Part shown: in pieces, positions 41,226 to 49,235 of the stretch | Layout of the letters: the number at the start of each line of letters is the position of its first letter | Position numbering within the stretch: position 1 is the stretch's first letter | Assembly: GCA_017471025.1 (NCBI GenBank) | Contig: JAFUWX010000072.1 | Span: 1-53,535, forward strand | Direction: 5' to 3' | DNA: 53,535 bases | Source: Bacteroidales bacterium | GTDB taxonomy: Bacteria > Bacteroidota > Bacteroidia > Bacteroidales > UBA932 | The notes under the pieces: generated by a model | Seen by the model: only the letters and a program-made list of their open reading frames with translations | Database searches by the model: none | Told to the model about the DNA's origin: nothing | Position numbers and translations under genes: made by a program

Positions 41226-42379
41226 TGCTGCTCTCGTCCATTATCCTGTTTCCGTATTGGCTGACGCTGAAACTCCGCCATGCCTTGTTCGATACCGGCC
41301 TGCGGAAAACCCGGCGCAGCGAAGTGCCGACCCTCTGCGTGGGGAACCTGGCGGTAGGCGGCACGGGGAAGACCCCGCATACGGAAATGATCCTGGACCT
41401 GCTGCAACGCAGCGACGAATGGGGCAATGCCAACCTGGCCGTCCTCTCGCGCGGGTACAAGCGCAAAAGCAAAGGGTTCCAGCAGGTGACCCGGGACGGA
41501 ACGGCCGCCCTGTACGGGGACGAGCCCCTGCAGATCAAGAAGAAATTCCCCGCCGTGACCGTGGCCGTGGACAAGGACAGGCTGGAAGGATGCCGGTTCC
41601 TCTGCCACCCCGAGACCCTGCAGGATAGCAAGAAAGCCCGCAAATGCCTCCACAAGGACGTTCCCCGGGCCGACCTGGTCGTCCTGGACGACGCCTTCCA
41701 ATACCGCCCCTTGCAGGCGGACCTCAACATCGTGCTGATCGACTGGAACCGGCCCCTGGACCGGGACGGCCTCATGCCCCTGGGAAGGCTGCGCGACCTG
41801 CCCCAGCGCCTGCGCGCGGCAGATATCGTCATCGTGACCAAATGCCCGGCCTACATGGAGGACTGGGAGCGGATGGAATGGGCGAAACGCCTGGGAATCA
41901 AGAATTTCCGCCCGGATACCTGCGCCGGTGAATTCCAGCGGGAACGGCCGGTCAAACTCTTTTTCACCCAGATCGTCTATTGCCCGATGAAGCCGGTCTT
42001 CGAAAGCGGAGACCCGCACTATATCTATTCCAAGAAACTGGTCCTGTTCTCCGGCATCGCCAAGGACACGCCCCTGCGCCGCTACCTGAGCGACCGTTAC
42101 CAGGTCGTCCGGAAGTACCGGTTCCCGGACCACCATGCCTATTCCGCAGCGGACATCCGCACGCTCAGCTCGGCGGCCAGACAGTGGCCGACCGCCGTGG
42201 TAGCCACGACGGAAAAAGACAGCCAGCGCATCCTGGACTGCAAAGCCGTGCCCGACGTCCTGCAACGCCGGCTCTTCCAAGTACCGATTGAAACCGCCTT
42301 CCTCACGGACCGGGAAAAAGAATGCTTCACCGCCACGCTGCTTGAGCGGCTGCGCAAGGCCCGCAGGCAGCCGCTATGA
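41225..42379 (+). CDS. lpxK: Tetraacyldisaccharide 4'-kinase (lipid A synthesis)
   Basis: A 384-residue LpxK, which phosphorylates the lipid A disaccharide at the 4' position at the inner membrane. The N-terminal hydrophobic helix (LLSSIILFPYWLTLKLRHALFD), the P-loop VGNLAVGGTGKTPHTEM, the SRGYKRKS segment and VLDDAFQYRPLQADLNIVLID are characteristic. It indicates an outer membrane with lipid A. The start shares one base with the pfkA stop (TGATG). Its end overlaps the opposing tcdA gene by six bases. Confidence 0.94.
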   Translation: MLLSSIILFPYWLTLKLRHALFDTGLRKTRRSEVPTLCVGNLAVGGTGKTPHTEMILDLLQRSDEWGNANLAVLSRGYKRKSKGFQQVTRDGTAALYGDEPLQIKKKFPAVTVAVDKDRLEGCRFLCHPETLQDSKKARKCLHKDVPRADLVVLDDAFQYRPLQADLNIVLIDWNRPLDRDGLMPLGRLRDLPQRLRAADIVIVTKCPAYMEDWERMEWAKRLGIKNFRPDTCAGEFQRERPVKLFFTQIVYCPMKPVFESGDPHYIYSKKLVLFSGIAKDTPLRRYLSDRYQVVRKYRFPDHHAYSAADIRTLSSAARQWPTAVVATTEKDSQRILDCKAVPDVLQRRLFQVPIETAFLTDREKECFTATLLERLRKARRQPL

Positions 42380-43108
42380 CCGTCCGCAGAGATCGCGGAT
42401 GACCAGGCCGGAGAGGGTGAATCCGAAAATCGCCGTAATCGGGGCGATGGAGCCGTTCAGGGCATTTTTGCCATGGCCCGGGTCATCCTCCGGAGAAGCC
42501 CCGAGATTGGGGCGCAATTCTTCACTGTAAACACATAGGAAAGGTTTGGACGGCAGGACGCCGCCCTGGCGGATCCGTTTGCGGAGCATGGAGCCCAGGG
42601 GGCAGCCCCGCACGGAAAAGAACTCCGTCACGCGGATCTGGGTCGGATCGACCTTGAGCGCCGCGCCCATCGAAGAAAAGAAGGTGGCGCGTGAGGCGCT
42701 GGCCCGCAGGATCAGGGTGATCTTGTCTTTCAGGGCGTCGATGCAGTCGATCACATAATCGTAGCTGTCGAGGTCGAAATCCGCGGCCGTTTCCGCCGTA
42801 TATTCCCGGCACAGGGCCGTGATGGAGGCCTGGGGATTGACCCGGAGGAGGTGGTCCCGCAGCGCATCGACCTTCTGCTGCCCGATGGTATCGACCGTCG
42901 CCATGAGCTGGCGGTTGACATTGCTCGCGGCGATCCGGTCCGAGTCCACGAGGGTCAGGTGTTCGACCCCGGTGCGGACCAGCCCTTCGGCGCACCAACT
43001 GCCGACTCCGCCCACGCCGAAGAGAATGATCTTCGCGGAGCGGAGTCGATACAGTACGTCATCCCCCAGCAGCAGCCGGGTACGGGCGTGTATGTCAGGT
43101 ACAGACAC
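42374..43108 (-). CDS. tcdA: tRNA threonylcarbamoyladenosine dehydratase
   Basis: A 244-residue E1-like enzyme (CsdL/YgdL) that cyclises t6A37 in tRNA with ATP. The nucleotide-binding motif LFGVGGVGSWCAEGLVRTGV, DSDRIAASNVNRQLMA with the conserved Arg, and DYVIDCIDALKDK are typical. A C-terminal segment with NGSIAPITAIFGFTLSGLVI follows. Last gene of the pyrH-frr-tcdA run, one base after frr. Confidence 0.92.
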   Translation of the reverse strand: MSVPDIHARTRLLLGDDVLYRLRSAKIILFGVGGVGSWCAEGLVRTGVEHLTLVDSDRIAASNVNRQLMATVDTIGQQKVDALRDHLLRVNPQASITALCREYTAETAADFDLDSYDYVIDCIDALKDKITLILRASASRATFFSSMGAALKVDPTQIRVTEFFSVRGCPLGSMLRKRIRQGGVLPSKPFLCVYSEELRPNLGASPEDDPGHGKNALNGSIAPITAIFGFTLSGLVIRDLCGRS

Positions 43109-43109
43109 G

Positions 43110-43679
43110 TTAGACGGTCATGATGTCCTTTTCCTTGGCGGCGATGACGGCATCCACTTCCTTGACATTCTTGTCGGTGATCTTCTGGATCTCGTCTTCT
43201 CCTTCCTTCTGGGCGTCTTCCGTGATTTCGCTGGCCTTCTGGGCCTTCTTGAGCTGCTCGACGGCATCGCGGCGGACATTGCGGACAATCACCTTGGTGT
43301 TCTCGCCAGCGGCTTTCGCCTTCTTGATCAGGTCCTTGCGGCGCTCCTCGGTGAGGGCGGGCACCACGCAGCGGATCACTTCGCCGTTGTTGGACGGGGT
43401 GAAGCCCAGGTTGGCGTCGAGAATCGCTTTCTCAATCTTGGAAATCATGTTGCGCTCCCAAGGCTGGATGGCCAGGGTCTTGGCATCCGGCGTAGAAACG
43501 GAAGCCACCTGCACGAGCGGGGTCGGAGTACCGTAGTAGTCCACGGTCACACCGTTGAAAATGGAGGGATTGGCTTTGCCTACCCGGTAGTTCTTGAGGT
43601 CTTCCTCGAGGAATGCCACCGCGTCCTTCATTTTTTTGTCGGCCGCATTCACAATGTTCTTTGCGTTCTCAGGTAACAT
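43110..43679 (-). CDS. frr: Ribosome recycling factor
   Basis: A 189-residue RRF, which with EF-G splits post-termination ribosomes. The core LEEDLKNYRVGKANPSIFNGV, VDYYGTPTPLVQVASVS, IQPWERNMISKIEKAI, and TEERRKDLIKKAKAAGENTKV is textbook. Fifteen bases after pyrH, the common pyrH-frr pairing. Confidence 0.97.
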   Translation of the reverse strand: MLPENAKNIVNAADKKMKDAVAFLEEDLKNYRVGKANPSIFNGVTVDYYGTPTPLVQVASVSTPDAKTLAIQPWERNMISKIEKAILDANLGFTPSNNGEVIRCVVPALTEERRKDLIKKAKAAGENTKVIVRNVRRDAVEQLKKAQKASEITEDAQKEGEDEIQKITDKNVKEVDAVIAAKEKDIMTV

Positions 43680-43694
43680 AGTCGTATCGTATTA

Positions 43695-44399
43695 TTATTT
43701 ATGTACAAGTGTGCCGACCTGCTCCCCTTTCAGAAGCCGGGTCAGATTGCCCCGCGCATTCATATCGAACACGATGATGGGCATGTCGCCGTCGCTGCAC
43801 AGGGCGAAGGCCGTCTGGTCCATGACCTTCAGATGGCGGGAAATGGCCTCGTCGAAGGTCAGCTCGTCATATTTCACGGCCGTGGGGTCCTTCTCCGGGT
43901 CGGCCGTATAGACGCCGTCCACGCGGGTACCTTTCAGCAGGGCGTCCGCGCCGATCTCCAGGGCCCGCAGCGCTGCGCCGGAGTCCGTGGTGAAGAAGGG
44001 ATTGCCGGTACCGCCGGAAATCAGGGCCACACCGCCCCGTTCCAGGACCTTGACGGCGTCGTCGCGCATGTAGTATTTGGCGACCGGCTCCATCGGAGTA
44101 GCCGTAAACACCTGTGCCTCAACGCCTTGCTCTTTGATAAACATAGACAGCGCCAGCGAATTGATGACCGTGGCCAGCATGCCCATCTTGTCGCCATCGA
44201 CCCGGTCGAAACCCTTGCCGGCCCCTTGCAGGCCCCGGAAAATATTGCCGCCGCCGTTGACGATGGCAATCTGCAGCCCGGCTTTCGCCGCCGCCGCGAT
44301 TTCTTCGGCATACGCCTGCAAGCTGGCCGTATCCAAGCCTTTTCCAGCAGGACCGCCCAGGCTTTCTCCGCTCAATTTCAGCAAAACGCGTCTGTACAT
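43695..44399 (-). CDS. pyrH: Uridylate kinase (UMP kinase)
   Basis: A 234-residue amino-acid-kinase-fold enzyme making UDP from UMP. Landmarks: RVLLKLSGESLGG, IVNGGGNIFRG, DKMGMLATVINSLAL, GTGNPFFTTDSGAALRALEI and GTRVDGVYTADPEKDP. First gene of pyrH-frr-tcdA, divergent from the frdC-like gene. No clear -7 element is visible in the 100-base divergent spacer on its side. Confidence 0.97.
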   Translation of the reverse strand: MYRRVLLKLSGESLGGPAGKGLDTASLQAYAEEIAAAAKAGLQIAIVNGGGNIFRGLQGAGKGFDRVDGDKMGMLATVINSLALSMFIKEQGVEAQVFTATPMEPVAKYYMRDDAVKVLERGGVALISGGTGNPFFTTDSGAALRALEIGADALLKGTRVDGVYTADPEKDPTAVKYDELTFDEAISRHLKVMDQTAFALCSDGDMPIIVFDMNARGNLTRLLKGEQVGTLVHK

Positions 44400-44467
44400 A
44401 GCTTCTTTCTTTATAATGATTCGTCAACAAATTTCGGGAAATATTATGAAACTTGCAAAAATCCGCG

Positions 44468-44475
44468 TATATTTG
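44468..44475 (+). promoter_or_regulatory. Promoter -7 element (TATATTTG) of the cytochrome b gene
   Basis: TATATTTG is an exact consensus match, 27 bases before the ATG at 44503. Confidence 0.6.
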
Positions 44476-44502
44476 TCAACTGAAAACAATTAAAAAGACC
44501 CT

Positions 44503-45246
44503 ATGGCAAACTTTTTTACCTCCTCAATCGGCCGCAAGTTCATCCAGAGCATCAGCGGTGCATTCCTGATTGTATTCCTGATTCTCCACATGACCATCAA
44601 CTTCTTCTCGGTCATCGATTCGATAAAGGGAACCTTCGGCGCTCCGGACGGACTTTTCCAGAAAGGCTGCGACTTCATGTCCCTGCCTATCGTGACGATT
44701 ATGGTTCCTGTGCTTGCGCTCGGTTTTCTGATCCACATCATCTACGGTATCTACCTGACCGTCGTGAACCTGAAGGCCCGTGGAGGCATCAAACGCTATG
44801 AGTCCGGCAGCAAAGGCAAGGCGGATTCCTGGAGTGCCCGCAACATGGTGGTTCTCGGTCTCGTCATCCTCGGCGTGCTGATTTTCCACCTCACCCACTT
44901 CTGGGCCAAGATGCAGCTGCAGGAGTTCATCGGCGAAGAAGCCTGGAATCCTTATCTGCTGATTCTCAAGACCTTCCAGAGCCCCGTCATTCTCTGTGTC
45001 TATCTGCTCTGGTTCGTAGCCATCTGGCTCCACCTCAACCACGGCTTCTGGTCCATGTTCCAGAGCATCGGCTGGAACAACCAGGTCTGGCTGAAGCGGC
45101 TCAAGGTCATCGGCATCGTGGTCTCTTCCCTGATCTGCCTGGGCTTCGCCTGCGTCGCGATCAACGGATACATCGAGGCCCATTGCACGACGGCTTCCGC
45201 CCAGTACATACAGCCTCTTTTGGAACAAATTGCGGCCATGAAGTAA
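44503..45246 (+). CDS. frdC: Succinate dehydrogenase/fumarate reductase cytochrome b subunit (orphan)
   Basis: A 247-residue protein with five membrane helices, matching the b558-type anchor of Bacteroidota succinate:quinone oxidoreductase/fumarate reductase. Conserved histidines that bind heme are visible in LILHMTINFF, FLIHIIYGIYL, FHLTHFWAK and LHLNHGFWSMFQS. It passes electrons between quinone and the FrdA/FrdB subunits in the inner membrane. Those two genes normally follow directly but are absent here: the next elements are a weak terminator and the trp leader. The frame is intact and the GC content ordinary, so it is not obviously decayed. Confidence 0.92.
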   Translation: MANFFTSSIGRKFIQSISGAFLIVFLILHMTINFFSVIDSIKGTFGAPDGLFQKGCDFMSLPIVTIMVPVLALGFLIHIIYGIYLTVVNLKARGGIKRYESGSKGKADSWSARNMVVLGLVILGVLIFHLTHFWAKMQLQEFIGEEAWNPYLLILKTFQSPVILCVYLLWFVAIWLHLNHGFWSMFQSIGWNNQVWLKRLKVIGIVVSSLICLGFACVAINGYIEAHCTTASAQYIQPLLEQIAAMK

Positions 45247-45273
45247 AAAAACGAGGCAAGCCCTTGTTTTTTT
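45245..45273 (+). terminator. Possible terminator after frdC
   Basis: An A-run with ACGAGG is followed after CAAG by CCCTTGTTTTTTT, giving an A/T-rich hairpin with a small GC core and a T-run, directly at the frdC stop. Confidence 0.45.
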
Positions 45274-45294
45274 CGAGAGAGTTTCCCAACTTTG
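45264..45294 (+). promoter_or_regulatory. Promoter of the trp leader-trpB2 unit
   Basis: CAACTTTG at 45287-45294 is one base from TAnnTTTG, and TTG at 45264-45266 lies 20 bases upstream, the usual -33/-7 spacing. The leader peptide ATG follows after 8 bases. Confidence 0.5.
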
Positions 45295-45302
45295 CTTCTG
45301 CA

Positions 45303-45362
45303 ATGAAAACGATGTACGCAAATAACTTCTGGTGGTGGTGCACTTATAGTTCCAAGCTGTAA
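45303..45362 (+). CDS. trpL: Trp-rich leader peptide of the trpB2 attenuator
   Basis: A 19-codon open frame encodes MKTMYANNFWWWCTYSSKL, with three consecutive Trp codons (TGG TGG TGG) at residues 10-12. It starts 8 bases after a promoter-like element and ends 38 bases before an intrinsic terminator. The only full-length gene downstream is a tryptophan synthase beta chain. This is the arrangement of the enteric trp leader: when charged Trp-tRNA is scarce, ribosomes stall at the Trp codons and the terminator is avoided. Confidence 0.88.
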   Translation: MKTMYANNFWWWCTYSSKL

Positions 45363-45368
45363 GGCATC

Positions 45369-45405
45369 TCCTCCGTTGTATTTGCTCATACAAGATATCG
45401 GGTGA
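45369..45405 (+). promoter_or_regulatory. Candidate antiterminator of the trpB2 attenuator
   Basis: TTGTAT (45376-45381) pairs with ATACAA (45388-45393). Outside it TCCTCCG (45369-45375) can pair with CGGGTGA (45399-45405) with one mismatch. The outer arm takes five bases of the terminator's 5' arm, so the structures compete. Less clean than in the pheA leader. Confidence 0.45.
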
Positions 45406-45434
45406 TTCGCTTACAGCGCGAATCACCTTTTTTT
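45401..45434 (+). terminator. Attenuator terminator of trpB2
   Basis: GGTGATTCGC (45401-45410), loop TTACAGC, GCGAATCACC (45418-45427), then seven T residues. A perfect 10-bp stem. It lies between the leader peptide and trpB2, 29 bases before the trpB2 start. Confidence 0.9.
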
Positions 45435-45463
45435 ATGCCAACAATCAACCTTATCAAATAGTT

Positions 45464-46828
45464 ATGAGACAGAAAAAATTCATGCTCCCCGAGAGCGAAA
45501 TTCCTCAGGCATGGTTCAACATGCAGGCCGTAATGCCCAACAAGCCGCTGCCTATCCTCAATCCGGCCACCCGCGAGCCTCTGTCCGCGCAGGACCTCTA
45601 CCCTATCTTCTGCGAGGAGTGCGCCAACCAGGAACTCAATGTGACGGACGAATGGATCCCCATCCCCGAGGAGGTCCGCGAAGCCTATGCTGCCTACCGC
45701 TGTACCCCGCTGGTACGCGCCTACGACCTGGAAAAAGCCCTCGGCACCCCGGCGCACATCTACTTCAAGAATGAGAGTGTCTCCCCCGCCGGCTCACACA
45801 AGCTGAACTCCGCCCTGGCCCAGGCTTATTATGCCAAGAAACAGGGCATCACCAACATCACCACCGAGACCGGCGCCGGCCAGTGGGGCGGTGCACTGTC
45901 CTACGCCTGCAAGAAATTCGGCATCGACTGCGCCGTCTATATGGTGAAGATCTCCTACAACCAGAAGCCTTACCGCCGTTCCATCATGAACACCTTCGGA
46001 GCGACCATCACCCCGTCTCCGTCCATGTCCACCCGCGCAGGCAAGGACATCATCACGGCGAATCCGAACGACAACGGCTCCCTGGGCAGCGCCATTTCCG
46101 AGGCCATCGAGCTGGCCGTATCCACCCCGAACTGCAAGTACGCCCTCGGCTCCGTGCTGAACCATGTGTGCCTGCACCAGACCATCATCGGCCTGGAAGC
46201 GGAGAAGCAGATGGCCCTCGCCGGAGAATATCCGGACATCGTCATCGGCTGCTTCGGCGGCGGATCGAACTTCAGCGGCATCGCCTATCCCTTCATGCGC
46301 CACAACATCCAGGAGGGCAAAAAGACACGTTTCATCGCGGCCGAGCCCGCTTCCTGCCCGAAACTGACCCGCGGCGTGTTCGAATATGACTTCGGCGACG
46401 AGGCCGGCATGACCCCGCTCCTGCCGATGTACACCCTGGGCCATACCTTCAAGCCGGCCAGCATCCATGCGGGCGGTCTGCGCTACCATGGCGCCGGCGT
46501 CATCCTCTCCCAGCTGATGAAAGACGGGCTCATGGAGGCGGTCGATATCGAACAGACCGAGTCTTTCAAGGCCGGTGTGCTGTTCGCCCGGAGCGAAGGC
46601 ATCATCCCCGCCCCGGAGAGCTGCCACGCCATCGCGGCCACGGTGCGCGAAGCCCTCAAGTGCAAGGAGACCGGTGAGGAGAAGATTATCCTGTTCAACC
46701 TTTCCGGCCACGGCTTCGTGGATATGAGCGCCTACGACCAGTACTTCGGCGGCAGCCTGGTGGACTTCCACATTTCCGACGAAGAGCTCGCCAAATATCG
46801 CGAGAGCGCGGATGTCCTGAACAAGTAG
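45464..46828 (+). CDS. trpB: Tryptophan synthase beta chain, TrpB2 type
   Basis: A 454-residue PLP enzyme joining indole and serine to tryptophan. It is of the longer TrpB2 group: PLP lysine in SPAGSHKLNSALAQ (TrpB1 has GAHK), ETGAGQWGGALSYACKKFG, phosphate loop CFGGGSNFSGIAYPF, and GLRYHGAGVILSQL. There is no trpA or other trp gene next to it. TrpB2 proteins often work alone on free indole. The Trp-codon leader and terminator upstream tie its expression to tryptophan supply, which argues that it really serves tryptophan synthesis here. Confidence 0.95.
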   Translation: MRQKKFMLPESEIPQAWFNMQAVMPNKPLPILNPATREPLSAQDLYPIFCEECANQELNVTDEWIPIPEEVREAYAAYRCTPLVRAYDLEKALGTPAHIYFKNESVSPAGSHKLNSALAQAYYAKKQGITNITTETGAGQWGGALSYACKKFGIDCAVYMVKISYNQKPYRRSIMNTFGATITPSPSMSTRAGKDIITANPNDNGSLGSAISEAIELAVSTPNCKYALGSVLNHVCLHQTIIGLEAEKQMALAGEYPDIVIGCFGGGSNFSGIAYPFMRHNIQEGKKTRFIAAEPASCPKLTRGVFEYDFGDEAGMTPLLPMYTLGHTFKPASIHAGGLRYHGAGVILSQLMKDGLMEAVDIEQTESFKAGVLFARSEGIIPAPESCHAIAATVREALKCKETGEEKIILFNLSGHGFVDMSAYDQYFGGSLVDFHISDEELAKYRESADVLNK

Positions 46829-46853
46829 CGTTTCGTCACTCCTTCCGACAGAA

Positions 46854-46887
46854 AACAGCCGAATCTTGGGATTTGGCTGTTTTTTTT
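46854..46887 (+). terminator. Intrinsic terminator after trpB2
   Basis: AACAGCCGAATC, loop TTGG, GATTTGGCTGTT, then a run of T. The stem is about 12 bp with one G-T pair. It lies 26 bases after the trpB2 stop. Confidence 0.8.
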
Positions 46888-46924
46888 GCTAACTTGCACC
46901 CTGGAACGATCAAATTTACGCAAT

Positions 46925-47266
46925 ATGAAAGCTGAATCCTTTTTCTCTTTCCTGGCCGGCGCAGCCGCCGGTGCCATCCTGGGCGTCCTCTTTGCCCCCG
47001 CTCCGGGCGAGGAAACCCGCGAAAAAGTCAAAAAAGCCGCAGCGGAAGGCTACGATGAGGCCAAAGATATCGCAGAAGACGTGGCCCATGACGTCCATGT
47101 GCGCGCCCGCTATGCCCGCCGCGAAATGAACGCCCTGAAAAAGACGGTCGCCGAACAAGCCGGCAGCATGAAGGAGGACGTGAAGAGCAAGATCCTCGAA
47201 CAGCTGGAGAAGCTTGAATCCGCCCTGTCCAAAGGCGAGGAAGATACGGTGGACGAGCAGGCCTGA
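46925..47266 (+). CDS. YtxH-domain small membrane protein
   Basis: 113 residues. An N-terminal glycine/alanine-rich helix (FFSFLAGAAAGAILGVLFAPAPGEETREKVK) is the YtxH (GvpP-like) signature; a long charged helical tail follows (KKTVAEQAGSMKEDVKSKILEQLEKLESAL). Such proteins are linked to stress responses, but their activity is unknown. The next gene, two bases downstream, encodes a holin-like membrane protein and is followed by a third small overlapping gene, so this is probably a three-gene operon. Confidence 0.85.
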   Translation: MKAESFFSFLAGAAAGAILGVLFAPAPGEETREKVKKAAAEGYDEAKDIAEDVAHDVHVRARYARREMNALKKTVAEQAGSMKEDVKSKILEQLEKLESALSKGEEDTVDEQA

Positions 47267-47268
47267 TT

Positions 47269-47628
47269 ATGGATCCCTACCTGAAACCTGTCGAGAATCT
47301 GGCCGGTGACGCCAAGGCGTACGCGGACCTGAAAGTGGATGAGCTGAAGCTCACGGCCACCAAGGGGCTGTCCGTCGCCTTGAATCACCTGCTGTCCATG
47401 ATTCTGATCCTGTTCACCTTCTCCGTCGTCCTGCTGGCGCTGGCCTTCGGATGCATCCTGCTGCTGGGCCAGTGGCTGGACAGCTATGCCGCCGGGGCCT
47501 TCATCATCGCCGGGGTGTTCCTGGTGGTGACAGGTATCCTCTATTTGCTGCGGAAGAAGCTGTTTATCAATGGATTCGTCCAGATGTTCACCGGAATTTT
47601 CTTCGAAAACCATGACGGCGCCGAATAA
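47269..47628 (+). CDS. Holin-like (DUF1469/YqjE-type) membrane protein
   Basis: 119 residues with two membrane helices at about 40-65 (LLSMILILFTFSVVLLALAFGCILLL) and 72-95 (AGAFIIAGVFLVVTGILYLL). The N-terminal amphipathic part and the end LRKKLFINGFVQMFTGIFF fit the family annotated as phage holin superfamily III or YqjE, which in genomes sits beside YtxH genes and is a stress-related membrane protein rather than a lysis protein. No phage genes are nearby. It overlaps the next gene by 17 bases. Confidence 0.75.
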   Translation: MDPYLKPVENLAGDAKAYADLKVDELKLTATKGLSVALNHLLSMILILFTFSVVLLALAFGCILLLGQWLDSYAAGAFIIAGVFLVVTGILYLLRKKLFINGFVQMFTGIFFENHDGAE

Positions 47629-47854
47629 CATCCGCAACCTCCATGACCTGGAGGAAGCCCGTGCAGAAATCCGCACACGGCTGCGGGAGCGGGAAAAAAG
47701 TCTCGGCCGGGACCTGTCTTCCTTGAAGGAGATGTCCCAGCCGATGAACCTTTTCGCCCTCGGGCTGCATGCCTTCTCCCCGGCCGACAGGCCGCTGGAC
47801 AGCATGCTGCTGGCGTATGTACGGAGGCTTAAAGCCTGGCTGCAGCGGCTTTAG
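47612..47854 (+). CDS. Small hypothetical protein, third gene of the ytxH operon
   Basis: 80 residues from the ATG at 47612 (MTAPNNIRNLHDLEEARAEI). The first half is a charged helix (RTRLREREKSLGRDLSSLKEM), the second half moderately hydrophobic (PMNLFALGLHAFSPADRPL), with no clear membrane span. Unknown function. Its overlap with the holin-like gene (17 bases) and the YtxH/holin context suggest that the three proteins work together at the membrane. Its 3' end overlaps the opposing pepP gene by 26 bases. Confidence 0.6.
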   Translation: MTAPNNIRNLHDLEEARAEIRTRLREREKSLGRDLSSLKEMSQPMNLFALGLHAFSPADRPLDSMLLAYVRRLKAWLQRL

Positions 47855-49235
47855 CCATAGCGGCCTCCACCTCGTCGGGGCTGGCCGGAAGACGCTGGGG
47901 ACCCAGGCGGCGTGCGCCGTCCGGGGTAATCAGCACGTCGTCTTCGATGCGGATGCCTCCGAAGTCGTAATATTCCTGTAACTTCGTGAAATTCACGAAT
48001 CCCGCGCCCGTGCCTTCGCGCTTCCACTGCTCAATCAGGGCCGGGATGAAATAGATGCCCGGCTCGTCGGTGATGACATGACCGGGTACCAGGCGGCGTG
48101 CCATACGCAGGCTGCCCAGGCCGAGCTGGGTCGAACGCGTCTGGTCCGGGTCGTAACCCACGAGGTTCTCGCCCAGGTCTTCCATATCATGCACGTCGAG
48201 ACCCATGTTGTGGCCCAGGCCATGCGGCTGGAACAGGCCGGCGATGCCGGCCGCCACCATCTCGTCCAGGTCGCCGTGGACCAGGTCCAGGGCGGACAGG
48301 CCTTCGAGCATCAGGCGGGCGGTAGCCAGGTGGACCTCCCGATACGTGACGCCGGGACGCGCCAGACGGAAGGCCAGTTCGTTGCAGTCATAGACGATCT
48401 GATAGACGTCCCGCTGCTTGGGCGTATAAACCCCGCTGGTAGGATAGGTGCGGGTGAAGTCCGAGGCGTAGTGCAGATTGCTCTCCGCACCGGCATCGAT
48501 GACCATCAGTTTCCCCGGCTCTATCACCTTGTCATGCAGGTGGTTATGCAGCGTTTCACCATGCTGGGAAAGGATGGTCGGGAAGGATACGCCCCAGCCT
48601 TTGGACAGGGTCACGCCCTCCATCTTTCCGACGATTTCCTGCTCGATGATCCCCAGGCGGATGCTGTCGCGCGCGACGCTGTGCATCTCGTACCCCAGGG
48701 CGCAGGCGTCGTCGATGGCGGCGATTTCAATGTCTTCCTTGACAAGCCGCATGGAGATGATCGCCCGGGTCAGCGGCAGGGAAGGCTCCGTGCAGCTGCC
48801 CAGCATATCCCTGAGCCTGAGTTGGTTAAAGTACCGGGAAGGGTTGATGTAATGCACCTGGCGGCCCGCCTGGACGGCGGCCCGTACGGCGGCATCGACA
48901 CCGGCATAGGGGGCACTGGCCGCCACGCCGCAGCGTTCCGCCTTGGAACGGACGGTCGGCTGGGGGCCCATCCAGATGATATCCCCGATCTCCACATCGT
49001 CAGCATAGAGGGTCTCCTCCCCGGAATCGATATCCAGAATGGCCGCGTACATGGGGTCATCCAGACCGAAATAATAGAGCCAGGTGCTGTCCTGACGCCA
49101 TTTGTAGCAATTGTCCTTGTACTGGGCCGGCGCCTCGGCATTTCCCAGGAAAAGGACGATGCCGTGGCAGCCTTCGGCCACGAGCTTGTCAAGCAGGGTC
49201 TTGCGCCTGCGGATATAGACTTCTTTCTCAAACAT
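47829..49235 (-). CDS. pepP: Xaa-Pro aminopeptidase (M24B)
   Basis: A 468-residue metallopeptidase removing N-terminal residues before proline. The N-terminal aminopeptidase P domain (1-170) is followed by the pita-bread catalytic domain with metal ligands in VIDAGAESNLHYASDFTRTYP (two Asp), FQPHGLGHNMGLDVHD (His), DEPGIYF (Glu) and GGIRIEDDVLIT (Glu). Last gene of ahcY-nhaA-pepP, its ATG overlapping the nhaA stop by eight bases. Confidence 0.94.
   Translation of the reverse strand: MFEKEVYIRRRKTLLDKLVAEGCHGIVLFLGNAEAPAQYKDNCYKWRQDSTWLYYFGLDDPMYAAILDIDSGEETLYADDVEIGDIIWMGPQPTVRSKAERCGVAASAPYAGVDAAVRAAVQAGRQVHYINPSRYFNQLRLRDMLGSCTEPSLPLTRAIISMRLVKEDIEIAAIDDACALGYEMHSVARDSIRLGIIEQEIVGKMEGVTLSKGWGVSFPTILSQHGETLHNHLHDKVIEPGKLMVIDAGAESNLHYASDFTRTYPTSGVYTPKQRDVYQIVYDCNELAFRLARPGVTYREVHLATARLMLEGLSALDLVHGDLDEMVAAGIAGLFQPHGLGHNMGLDVHDMEDLGENLVGYDPDQTRSTQLGLGSLRMARRLVPGHVITDEPGIYFIPALIEQWKREGTGAGFVNFTKLQEYYDFGGIRIEDDVLITPDGARRLGPQRLPASPDEVEAAMAKAAAARL

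Noticed and set aside
47269-47628. Prophage lysis gene (holin)
   Set aside because: The holin-like family name is misleading: the gene sits in a YtxH operon and no endolysin, capsid or integrase gene is present.
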